In this document: positions 39,300-51,800 of the stretch, in pieces
Layout: each line of letters opens with the position of its first letter
How positions within the stretch are numbered: the first letter of the stretch is position 1
Origin: Macrocystis pyrifera
Taxonomy: Eukaryota; Sar; Phaeophyceae; Laminariales; Laminariaceae
Assembly: GCA_031763025.1 (NCBI GenBank)
Contig: JASSKH010000001.1
Location: forward strand, 18,081,142 to 18,145,141
Reading direction: 5' to 3'
Length of the DNA: 64,000 nt
Notes under the pieces: model-generated
What the model saw: only the letters and a program-made list of their open reading frames with translations
Database searches by the model: none
What the model was told of the DNA's origin: nothing
Position numbers and translations under genes: made by a program

Positions 39300-42200
39300 G
39301 TGAGTGTCTTGTGGACGAGGTTTTGGTCTGATACCCTGCAGTCATCTTACTTTATTTGTTAGGGTTCCACTGATCATGATGAGATTGATGCATCTCCGTT
39401 TGGACTGGTCTACCGAGTGCCGCAGCATCGTAGCAGGTATATAACTTGTATGACGGGCAGGTACTGCTGTGGTGCTGTTGCCACGTTGCCACTACGACGG
39501 CTAGAGCTTGAGGGTACGAGCGCTGCTGCTGCCGCTGCTGCGGTGCACGTATAGAGCTTTAGAGACCGTGCAATGTTGCGTGATGATTGTGTGATGTTTG
39601 TGCACCACTATCATACGTACCTGAAACCGTCAACCTTGACAATCGGCACTGCGTTGCGTTGCCGCAGTATCGAAGCGAGTAGAGTACCATTCGCCTCGTA
39701 CTATTGATACAGCAGTTCTACTACTGTACAGCAGTATGGGCCCACCAACAAGAAACACCTAATCTGGGCAAGCCTGAGATTCTTGTTGGGGCGCCATCTT
39801 CCAACAACCATGAGCATAGGCTATTATATAGGATTTAGTATAGATTTCACCACTGAGGCGTTTTTCTGAACCCAATTTTCTAAGCATTCTCCAAAACGTG
39901 AGCATTATGTTCTTATTGGGCACTTTCTTATTGGCGGGCCTATGCTGTAGTGTCAGTCAGTACTGCTGTACCAGGTATGATGGTTTAAATGGTATGATGG
40001 TTTGTATGATGTTGCTATTATACATCATACCGAAGGACACACACGGTATATACTTGCACAATAAATCGTACCACCTCGTAGTTTCAAAGATTGCTCCAGT
40101 GCTGCTCTATTACCGGTGCCCGGCGCCGCTGCTGATATGCCACCGCCTCGTATGCACATACAGAGTAGACTACGGCAGTAGTGGCTCATCTCTATAGTGC
40201 CGGTATGGTACAATGCGCCAGCTAACTGTGCTGTACCCCCACCATAGCGTCAACCGGCACTATTTACTCCGCACACTGACTGCCACAGTTAGCAGTTAGC
40301 AGTTGTTAATCCCATCTATGCCGGGCGATTTCACAAGCACTACTCGTATAGCGGGCAGTCGGCACCATTCAGGCGGCACTACAGAGGGACCACTAACTAC
40401 TGCTGTATAAAGGGGAACAAAAGGTGTCCGTTTAAGGACAGGCCCTAATTTTATAAATTTAAAAATACGTCAGCTGTGAGTTCGACTGATTAAATAGTTG
40501 ATACTCAACTTTGCAAGGCCCTAATTGCAACACCATCTTGCAAATGTGCTTGTGCGGCGCAATGATCTCATTGGTCGAGGCAGCCCTTCCGGCCGGCCTT
40601 TTTTCGGCGGGGGATAAACGCCACCGAAACACACGGCGGAGGGGCGCCACCGCTCTTGCCGACCTTGAGCCCCCCAAAGGATTGCGGTCAGGGTCAGGGT
40701 CGGGGTCAGGCTTACAGCAGGGTTATATTTTGAGTTAGATTTAGGGTTGGGGTTGGGGTCTGGCTGGGTCTGGGCCGACGTGCAAGATAGAAATGGAAAA
40801 AAAATGCTGCACGAGTTTATTTGCAGGATGGTGTTGCAATTGAGGGCACCCCTGTTTTATTCCTCTGTACGAGTATAGAAACCTTTTAGATGTTGTTCGT
40901 ATGTGTATGGCACGGTATTATCAAGAGCCAGCAAACTACGAGTAACGTAACGAGTTAATGTTCCTCGTGCGTATACGGCCAGTTTTAGATGGGGGGGCGG
41001 GTGTACTCGATATCATGCATGGTCGTGGTCGTATAACCATAGATGAGGGCCAACTTTAGCTTGTTCTTGCTTGGCATGCCGCAAGCGTCGGCCTCAGAGA
41101 TCGGCGCTCGTGTTGAAGGTTCTATCCAGTAGTCTATACACTGTTGCTTTCATCAAAGGTGGCTATTATTAAATAATAGCCACCGTATCAACGGTTTATT
41201 GCTTGTTCTATTACGGGGGACCATAGTTAATAGGACCTACGGTACATAATAAAACCTATATATTTCGTTTTTTTTACCAAAAATATTTGGTCCTATTTAC
41301 TATGGCCCCCCGTAATAGTGCGAGTGCGTATGTAGCACCGGTACCGTCATGTTTGCCATACTATTAATACACAAGTCCTTCAATCGCACGGTAGTTTGGA
41401 AAGAGAACTTACCCTCCCTGGGTTTTCAATATCAATGGCATCCTGCGCTGCTTCGTGAGGTCGATGCGGAAATTCCCATTTATTTCGACACGTATAATAT
41501 TTTAAGGCATGCCTTCAAATATGTAAGGCTTGCCTTCTCAAGTTTAAGGAATGCCTTCAAGTCTGAAAGGGGGTCTTTTCTGGAGCAGGCAAATGTCGCT
41601 CGAATGATCCTGCTGTAGCTCAGTTGCTGGAGGCACCGAGAACGATCGGCAGCCCGACAAGTGTTGCTTGCAGCGCCCCCCTCGCTCTCCGAACTACTTA
41701 GACTACGGTAGTGCCAGTACTTGGTATCCAGCAAATAGTACCGCAGTAGTAGTAGTATTTATTGTGTATTTTGCTGCTGCTGCTCGTACTATTTCCTGAT
41801 TTTGTCTTGAACTGACGGACTGATACCGTTTTTGCTGCTCCCCATCCATCCCGATTACGTTTTGCTTGCTGTCCTGGTTCGGACAGCTTCGACCGACCTC
41901 GGGGAAGGGAGAGGGAAGGTCGTCCAAAATCGCCACACGTGAGTTGGGCCCCATCACCTCATGTGTGCCTCTTATTACAGCCGTACCGGCACTACTGTAA
42001 CTGCTGTAACTGCTGTATGTAGAGTAATACCACAGGGTACGACCACAAAAGCAGGCAGGGCTGTGCGTAGTCTTCGCTGTTAAACAGTGCCACAGCCGCA
42101 ACCGCTGCGAATCAAACCGCTGCGGATCAAACATGTCACACCTCCGACAGATGATGATCTATCTGATCTATTTGATTTATCTATCTGATATATCTATCTG

Positions 42201-42478
42201 CTCATCATCTATCCGATCTATCTGTCTACAGTAGATCATCTACTGTAGCTCATCACCTGCCGTTGTTGTTGTTGTTGTCACTTGAACCCATGACCTTGAT
42301 CGAATCGGTGGCCACAAGCCAGAGTCCATTGAGCACGCAGCATACGAGTGCAGCAGTAGCACACACCGGTAGTCCACAGCATTAGTAGTACAGTAGTAGT
42401 GGTAGTAGTGGTAGAAGTAGTAGTAGAAGTAGTAGTAGAGTAGTAGCAGTAGAAGTGGTAGTAGTAGTAGTAGTAGTG

Positions 42479-42532
<54 letters not shown>

Positions 42533-42544
42533 TGTAGTAGTAGC

Positions 42545-42609
<65 letters not shown>

Positions 42610-42655
42610 TGGTAGTGGTAGTGGTAGTAGTGCACGTATGACGCGACGACCACAG

Positions 42656-42702
<47 letters not shown>

Positions 42703-45700
42703 TGATGATGTGATGATTTGTCTCCTGCCTCCGATCGGTGGCACCCCTTCGTCGATGCCTGTATCGCACCAGCTAGTGGTCGTATTCATATTAAAGTTGT
42801 TACTGTTCCCCTTCGAATGTCAGGTTTGAATACTATACCCTGGTAGAGTAGTACGTGTAACACGCAAGATGTCACAGCCCCGGGGGTGTAGTTCAGAGTT
42901 CATTTTCTCGAAAACATACCTTAGGGCCTTAGGGGGCTCGCACAACAAAAGTGGGGGCTGTGGGAAGATGTCTCGAGATATTCCCATAGGCGCGTCGCTT
43001 TTATGTTCACGCTCTCCCCGCTGTCGAGAAAGTCAGCTTGGAAATTCGTTCCACAGCAAATGTCTTGTGACAGGTGCCATGCCTTATTCTGTACCAGGTA
43101 CAGCAGTAGCCTACTTCTCTAGTCAATCGTATCGCGGGCAATTATTAATATCACGGAGGCCCAAAGTAAATACCAGGTAGGCCGGAAAATAATCCCAAAA
43201 CACCCCGACTTAGGTGTGCTTGTAGCGAGAAATACTGCGTGAATCGAACATGTCGTCTGTGCAAAATAAGCGGTTGATGACGGGCTTTCCACCGATGCTA
43301 CATTTGCTTTCTTCAGAAATACACCGGGAAGCCTCCTCTCCCCCCCCCCCCCCCCCCCATTTTGGGCCGATACATCACAGTAGGGGCCACCATGATACAT
43401 GTTACTGCTGTATATCATAGGAGGTGCCCCTGCCAATTGGTACTACTGCAGAGCTGAGCCAGGACTATCGGTCTATCGATCGTTATTTGGATGGCCGCCG
43501 AAGACCCGTAAGTGGGCACGTGTGGCTTGCCATGCACGCATGCTCCCATCATCCTGAAGTACTCTGAATAGTAACGTTAGTACTACCGGTGCAGACTGTT
43601 GTTAGTAGTACGTACCACTCGGGATGAAGATGTAAAGGACCGTCTTTGTATTGATAGCAATGCCTAAACGCACTTCCCCTTCGTAATACTGCTGCACATG
43701 CCTCCCTGCAGTAGTAATACTACTGTGTATATGTCATCGTAAAAAAATTCCAATATGCCGGTATAATTTTGTAGTATCCTGCTGTACTACAAGCGTCTTT
43801 TTTTGTATTGGTGACACTTTTAGTAGTGCACTGCCGTAGAGGCGTTCTACTATATAGAGGTATCACATTTGAGAGAAAAAAAATAACGTTCTGAGCCGCC
43901 ACGGCATGGCGTCTTTACCGGGCGCTGGGGTAAGGATGGATGAGTATGTAACTTGTGCTCTACATTGTTGCGCAAAGTGCGTACGTACACGTGCGAGATG
44001 CGTGTAACCACGGTCGTATTCGTAGTAATATGTTTGTCCCCGTTGAATCCCGGACTATACCTTGGGGAGACATACAGTAGGAGCCTCACAAAATATAGGG
44101 TGAACCTCTATCGTAGAACGCCTCCGTACATGTACCAAAATTTGAGTCTAATTTTAAGTAAATTGTGCCCACAACGGGAGTGCGGGCCTTACGGGGTTTC
44201 ACCGGTGAAGGTGGCATGCCGTGCCAAGCGTCGCAGTGTCTGCCGCCGTTGATGTTGTCATCACATACATGGTGCATGTCACGCATTCATAGTATACAGA
44301 CCCCTCCCCGTCTTTCGACACAAAAACGTTCGGGTGGAAAGTCGCACAATGTTCCGGTTGGCCTTGGTGGCTACTGTTGACTACTGGTGGCTACTGGCGG
44401 CTACTGCTGTTGGCTACTGTGTTGCTTACTGGTGACTACTGTTGGCTATCGCGTTGGCTACTGCTGGCTACCTGTTGGCTATCGTGTTGACTACTGTTGG
44501 CTACCTGTTGGCTATCGTGTTGACTACTGTTGGCTACTGTGTTGCTTACTGTTGAGTTATGCCGACTACTGTTGACTTCGGGTGGCCCTGGTGACTGTTG
44601 GCTGCTGTTAGCTGTCGTGTTGACGAAGTATTAACTGGTTATCGGCTTGCTTATTGACGCGCCCTACGCCAATAGGGATATACCTGGTATACAATAGTTT
44701 CGATATCTCAAAACTGACAAGGCAGATTTTTTTTTTCTTTTTTTTCTTGTGTGTAGACAGCTGCCACAAATGACCACCTGTCGTATTTTTACAGCGTGAA
44801 CTTAACTTTTGGCTGTGAGGGGAATACAACTATTTCCAAGACAAAAAAAATCGTAGTATGTTTTTATTTTCACTGGAAAGGCAATTCTCAATTAGGAGAA
44901 TCGGCTGCTGCCCGTCCGACGCGCGTCACCTTTCCACCTCTTGCGATGCTGACCTTGAGCATAGTCCATTATTTCTCGGTAGGAAGCAATGTAGCACTCA
45001 CCGCTGAGCACGATTTCTTAATCCTAGTTCTTACCGTTCCGAAAAATGTGAGGAGGCCGTGCTTCTTGCTTGTGGAAGTCTGATGACAGGTAGGAAATAC
45101 GAGGAACTTTTTTTCATAAAATACCGCGAGAACTTGATTCCTCTCTTCTCTTCACGATTCCAACGGTGCTGTCATGTATTTTGTATATCAAACATAAAGG
45201 TTGGCGTTTTGCCCGATGTTGGAATTGCTGTGCTGCTCAGCGTGTAACTACTTTGTTCGCTCTAATTGTAGTGGCTATCTACAGTACTCGTAATTGGACT
45301 TTTCCTTTTTCCCGTATTCCCCAGTGCTGTCGTGGCTTCCAAGATCTGACAGAGAGGAGTGCCTCGGTTTCGCTGTTGTCGCCTCTGATACCATCACCCT
45401 CTCCATGACGCCCACCATGTCCTCCCCCGCAGATAGTTACGGTCCTCGGAAGTGGGGCGAGAACGGATCGGACATGAAGCAGGGTGAGCCGTGTGACGCT
45501 GGGCGACTAATTACAGCAGTACCTACCCAAGTAACTGGCTTGATTTACAGCCCGTATCAACAGCAGTTAACTGGCTGGCCAACTATTTAATAGGTAGCGT
45601 CGTGGGTGACAGCCATCTGTGGCTGTTTGGCTTGTATACCGTATACGTCGTATCACATGGGGTGATAAGATGCCACCCCCGTGGAATTATTGGAAGAGGC

Positions 45701-48700
45701 TTTTCTCAGAAACGGGGGGGGGGGGGGGGGGGGGGGGCACACACCCAACGAGCCTGGCGACCTTGGGAACATGTGGTCGAAATTGTTCCCGGAGAGGCAT
45801 CGTGCGTTTGTTTGTTAGGTCTCTCCCCACTGGTGAAAACAATAGCTCTGAAAAATCGTACTATTAATACGCAGTTTATTTTGATTTTTTTTTGTCCGTC
45901 ACTTTTACTTCCCAGCTCTCTGGAAAAGCTGTGGTCACAGCAGTGTCTGCGAAGTTTTTACCTACTGGACTGTAGGGATGAAATGTCGATCGACTGCACA
46001 GCCCAGGGTTATCCTTGTTACGCTCTCCCCCCCCTCTAAACGCCGGGATATTTGGGGCGAAACGGGCACCAGTAGCGCGTACGGCCGTAGGTGGGCCTAC
46101 CCGCTTTGCTTCAATACCTGGGGAACCACGCAGATTGTTTTTTAACAGGGACGCACACGCGAGCGTTTGTACAAAAGAAACGTTCGAAGTGAGATTGGAA
46201 GAGGTGTCCTGCCGGTGACGCTACCCGGAGTGCAGGGTTGGCATCGGTGCTGGCAGCTGCTCATCCGTCCTATCATTAGGCTTTTCCATCGCTGTCGCTC
46301 TCACTCCATCGAGCTAGCAAAATTCGAGGAAAATCGACGGGCCATGATATGGAGTAAGAGCGACAGCGATGGAAAGGACTAATATTATGATGGATGAGCA
46401 ACTGCCAGCACCGACATCCCTGCATCCCTGATGGTCACGCCTCCACGTGTGCTTCCCTTTTCCCCCCCCGGTGCATTATTGCCTTAAGCTTTATCGCGCA
46501 GGCGGTTTTTCACGGCATTCTCATTCACTGCTCGTCGATTTTTATCGTTTGTTGTTGACTCACGCTCTCTCGCTGTCCGCGATGGTGTACCCTATTATGC
46601 ATGTACCCTTGGTGTATATACCCTTACGTTTTTCTTGTGTTACGATTATGCTTTCGTGCCCGAACATGCCGTGTTCAGGAAAATTTAGCAAGGCGGAGAC
46701 TCAGATCATCGTGGACGCCGTCAAGGTGTATGCAAGGAACAACGATGTCAGCATTGAGGTCAGCTTTTTGTTCATACTTCTTACCGCTGCGTAAATACGC
46801 CCGCTCGAAATTACAAGTAGTTTGTACCCAATTTCGTGGGTCCAGGCAGTTTTTAAGGGATTTTTGAAGGACCAGACGACAATATGTATGGAGGGTAGAA
46901 TATATACCGTTGTCAGCGGTCCTGCCCTCTGTAGGGTGTCTGAGAAATTTTCGGGAGTCAAGAGTGGGGTAATTTTCTGCATGTATGTCGGGGTATGTTT
47001 GTTGAGTGATCGGAGCATCTGGACGATCGGGATAACTGAGTGATCGGGGTAACTCAATAACCGGGGCAACTCAACGATCGGGGAATTTTACCGATACGGT
47101 GCCGTGGTCACTTTTGTTGGGCTGTTTGGGCTGCGAAAACTGCAGTCAGTGTCTGTAATAATGTTGGATATCGGATATCGATATGTTGGATATCGGATAT
47201 AGATATCGGAATCGAGGCCGACACGATACCGACCAACCAAAACTATTGTGGTACGTAATCGATACGATTTCGATATTTGTGACGCCGAAGGTTTGATTCA
47301 GCATCTTTTATCAGCATAAAAACACGGGAACGCCAGGGCACGGAGGGCAAAACGCGTTCGTTTATGTCGATATATCGTAACTTTCTACACGTTATCCAAC
47401 ACTAGTCTATAGAGTGCGAGTACGAGCAGTCCAGTAGACAGGGGACAGGGCTTTGGAAGCTTTTTTTATTGAGGGGTGGCAACTCGAAGTCAACAATCCT
47501 GCCGAAAGCTTTTGTGGCGGTACTGCTTGTAACTGTAGCTCGTAGTTACGCAAGTGTAGGCAACAACGAATTTACTGCACTAGTGTACTGCAGCAAGTAT
47601 ATATGTACCAGGTATTATATCAGCCAATCGCGCGGTGTTCCAGACAAAATTACCGAGACCCCGCAGCAATTTAGAAGACGCTGTGCTGCTTCGTGGTGCT
47701 TGATGTATGTACAATGATACTGTGCTGTGATGTGACTGACTGCTGTCATATGCCTTGCTGTGACTCATGACTGACATGGAGTGCATACGTACGTGATACG
47801 TGTCAATAGATGAAGGAAACAGCAGTGGCGAGTGGAAGGGAACCCGGTCTCACGAGGTTCCGCTGTGTCTCGATGTGCACACTGCTGTACCAACTCGGCT
47901 TTCAGAAGCGTGAACAGGACTATGGCGCGAGGATGCGAGTCATCACACATCCCCTATACCGACTTTTGAAAGATGAATTGCTCCGCCATCGGGACGGTAC
48001 CCACGCAGAAGAGGGTGGCTTTGCAGAGGTCTCGTTGCGACCTTTCCTTAGCCCTTATAGCGCTGCACTCCCGTCTTGCGGACAAAGTACTTGGAATATG
48101 ACCGATTTATCCCCAGAACTGATCTAAAGAGACTGCAGTCCTAAAAGGGTTGGACGAGTCGGTCGGGTTTAGGCAGGCAGCCTCTTGGTTGTGGAGCAAT
48201 CGACCTTCGAAAGTCGGTCTACGGGAGGTGCGACGACTCGCATTCTTGCGGCATTCGAAGGATCCTACCAGGGTATTTTGACTAACCATAACTTGCTACC
48301 AGGTGTTTTTTTTTTTTTTTTTTTTTTTTCTAGCTCCTTTTCAAGTGTCTGCCAGATCCCCTGCGGGGGGGAACGATGGTTTGTTGCTATACTGAAGTAT
48401 ATACATATACCAGGTATATTTTTGTTTCTTTTTTTCTGTTTCTTTTCTCTTTCGAATTGTCTTTGTTTTGTTTTGTTTTTCTCTTTGTTTCGTTTTTGTT
48501 TCTCTAGGTCATGGAATGAGTATGTCGTGCCTGTCGTACGCAGTATGATGACATGGCATTGCATTTGCATACGTGGCAACGTAGTATCTCTGTGGCGTAG
48601 CTTTGTGACCACAGAACTTGTATGTCTCTAGGATCGAAGAATCGGCACGGACACTGGTTGTGCTGGATGTCGACGGGTAGAAAGAACGGTTTATTGTGAA

Positions 48701-48702
48701 GA

Positions 48703-48741
<39 letters not shown>

Positions 48742-48832
48742 CCATTGGTGCATCTGTAGCCGGGTATGTATCACGTATGCACTCCATGACCCTTACGCTG
48801 TTTGCGCTCTCTCTCTTTTTTGGTCTTCGTCA

Positions 48833-48866
<34 letters not shown>

Positions 48867-51800
48867 AGCGTCTGTGTGAAGAAGGAGGCCATAAGGGAGA
48901 CCTCAAGGGGGCCTGGATTGTCATCGCCGAGTGTTTGCCTGACAGAACAATCCAGGTGCCACGCCGCTGTGCTATGAGTGTTCAGAACCAGCGCTAGGGA
49001 TATAGATAGCATGGACGTCCCTGCTCATGGTAGATCAAGTGGAGTTTCCCATGGTGCCTGGTTTTTGGTCCCACTTCAGGCCGGAAACACACCGACCATT
49101 TATGTATTAATAGGAACAGCGAACGGTTCTGGCGTTTCCGTCTAGGGTGACATTTTGTTTTTCGGTTTATGTTCGGCTGCAGCTTCAGGGCTGGCTTTTT
49201 TGTCACCGCCCGTTCTCGGTCTATTGCCCTCCCCGTCTCTAAGCATTGGCCTTTCAGTGGTGCCGATTGTGTTTATCGGTATATCGTAGGGTCCAAAGCA
49301 GTGCTGTTCATGTTTTGGTAGCATCAACAGCAGTGCCACTATTAATAGAGATACTATTGGGTCACGGTGGCGGTGTCGAGCGCGCATTCCTGTCTCGGAG
49401 GGGCGGGGGAGGGGGGGGGCGTACTCATTTGTTGCTTACCTTAGTCATGTGACAAGTACTATTCATGTTGATGTTTCGAAGTGTAACATTATCATCATCT
49501 GTCGCCTTGGGGGTTTGCCCACGCTTGCTAGCCTCCCCTTCGCGACCGGTACTGCCGCACGCTCTGCGCACAGACGCCGACCGTTACTTTTTGTCGCCTG
49601 ACGTTGGCCGTTACGTTCCATCGACTGGCAACGACTGTTACTTTTTTCCAGTTTTCTACGACCGTTACCCCGGTGTTGGCGATATATTACAATTCGGTTA
49701 GGTTATCAAAATATTAATGTTGAAACCAACATGAGGAGCTGGTTGGCTAGGCAGATGAATCCGAAGGCCCTAGCCAGTCAGAAGTTCCTCCGTTTGCTAA
49801 CCAACCCACAAAATTGACCCGACCCAATAATTTTTATAGCTTGAACACGTAATTTGGTAACTTTTTCCCACAGCAAGTACGATTATTCCATTTTTTCGTG
49901 GGTTGGGATTGCCATTATGCAGAAAAGCAGATAGCAAGAAACCCAACCAAATTGGTCCCTACCAAATTCTTCGCAAATTCTTCACAAAGCACTGACGATG
50001 GCCTTTTTTTTTGGTCCACTACCAACTACCACTACTTGTTATTCGCTGTCCACAGCCGTTTTACGGTTGTCCACTGCTGACTGCCCGTACCTTTTTGCCC
50101 TGTCGTTGCTGATTGGCTGATTGCAGTCGATATATCGACACGGGATTCGCCAGCTTCACGGCATGAAGAGAGGTCCTTGGAGCGCTCTTGAAGTTTGCAC
50201 GTTGCAGACGCTGGTGAGTGACCCGTCCTGTGTTTTCACGACAGCAATGCTACAGTACGTGCAGTATAATAGGCGCTACGTGGGCTTTTTGACTCTGCAG
50301 TAGACTCCACGGAGAGCAAGTAAACGCGACGGTAGGTTCTGAAGTACTGTTCACGGTAGGCGCTGCAGTAGTTGTTACAGCATGGTCTATAGTCTTGTAG
50401 ACTCTGCAGCAGCAGGCCCCACAGACAGTGAAGGCCACGGTGGACTGACTGAAGTAGTTTTTACAGAAGGCGCCGTGGTAGTTCCAGCGTGGTTTACAGC
50501 AGTTGTTGCTCTGCTGGTTTGTTGTACACTCTACAGCAGGCTCTATTGCTGTTGTAAACTCTACAGAGTGGGCTCCTCAGTGTTCAGACTTAAGGGAAGC
50601 CCTACAGTACTAGTACTATTACGGGGGTCCATAGTTAACAGGACCTATGGTGTACATAAAAAAACCTGTATATTTGCCTATTTTTACTAACAAAATTTGA
50701 TCCCGTTAACTATGGACCCCCGTAATAGTACTAGTTTCGCAGCAGGCTCTGCAGCAGACTCAACAGTCGGCCATTCGAGTAGTCTTTCCGGTAGGCTCTG
50801 TTGTAGATTTCCACAACATGGGGGTGGCGATACAACGTACTGTGGCACCAGACCCCGCTAGAGGGTGCCACACGCCTGCTTCTGTTTCGTGTGCACACAG
50901 TACAGTAGAGGCCTTGCATGACATGACGTGAGTGCACTCCCCCTCCGCCATACCACACCAGCTATCACCAGCTATGCTGTTGTAGACACTATTGTGGACA
51001 CTATTGTAGACATGGTAAGGTCTGTGGTCACACTACGGCCACATGATAACCCCCCCGCGCGCGCGCGTAAATAGACGAATGTGACATAGAGAAAGTTTGG
51101 TGCTTTTATCAATGGGTAGCAACGAGAAAACGATCGCTGTCCTGGGGGATATGTGGTGGTCACGGGCGGTGAAACAGGAAGGGGGAAATATTACTGTAGT
51201 AGCAAAATGTTTCTATGTAATATGTGCAAACAACGCAATGAGCGCCCAACTACTGTCAGCGGCGTCTCTATTTGGAGTAGAAACGGTGCTCCGTCTCGAA
51301 AGGGATGCGTGGTCACTGGTCTGTTGACTCAGGCAAGCAACAAATGAGTACCCCCGCCCCCCTCCCCTCCCCCCCCCCCCCTGTATTTCCGTGCATGTCG
51401 GTGTAAATCACGTATTGTTTTAGGTGAGTCAGCATGGCAACAAGTGGCGGACGATCGAGAAGTCGATGGGGCGATCTGCCGACACGTGCAGGGACAAGTA
51501 CCGCGAGATCATACACTTGCCCGGCAAAGGAGGTGATGGTAGTCAAAGCCTATTACGGGGGACCATAGTAAACGGGACCTACGGTGCACACAAAAACCTA
51601 TATGTTTCCGTATTTTTACCGACGATATTTGGTCCTATTTACTATGGTCCCCCGTAACAGTCTAGCCACAGCCTATTTAATAGTCTAGCCGAAGTCTACT
51701 ATTGATATTATTACGGGGGTCCATAGTTAATAGCACATATACTATACATAAAACGTATATGTTTTACCTATTTTTACTAACAATATTTGGTCCTATTTAC

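Noticed and set aside
40685..40775. Interstitial telomere-like run (gggtca, ttagggttgggg)
   Set aside because: Only one or two TTTAGGG-like units; degenerate and short, so more likely a G-rich simple repeat.
42240..42789. Several 100-160-residue ORFs of poly-Tyr, poly-Thr, poly-Leu and poly-His
   Set aside because: All frames of a (GTA)n and (GAT)n microsatellite; no non-repetitive coding content.
47810..48127. 105-codon ORF in intron 4 of the Myb gene
   Set aside because: No splice sites in phase with neighbouring exons and no recognised family; kept only as an open stretch.
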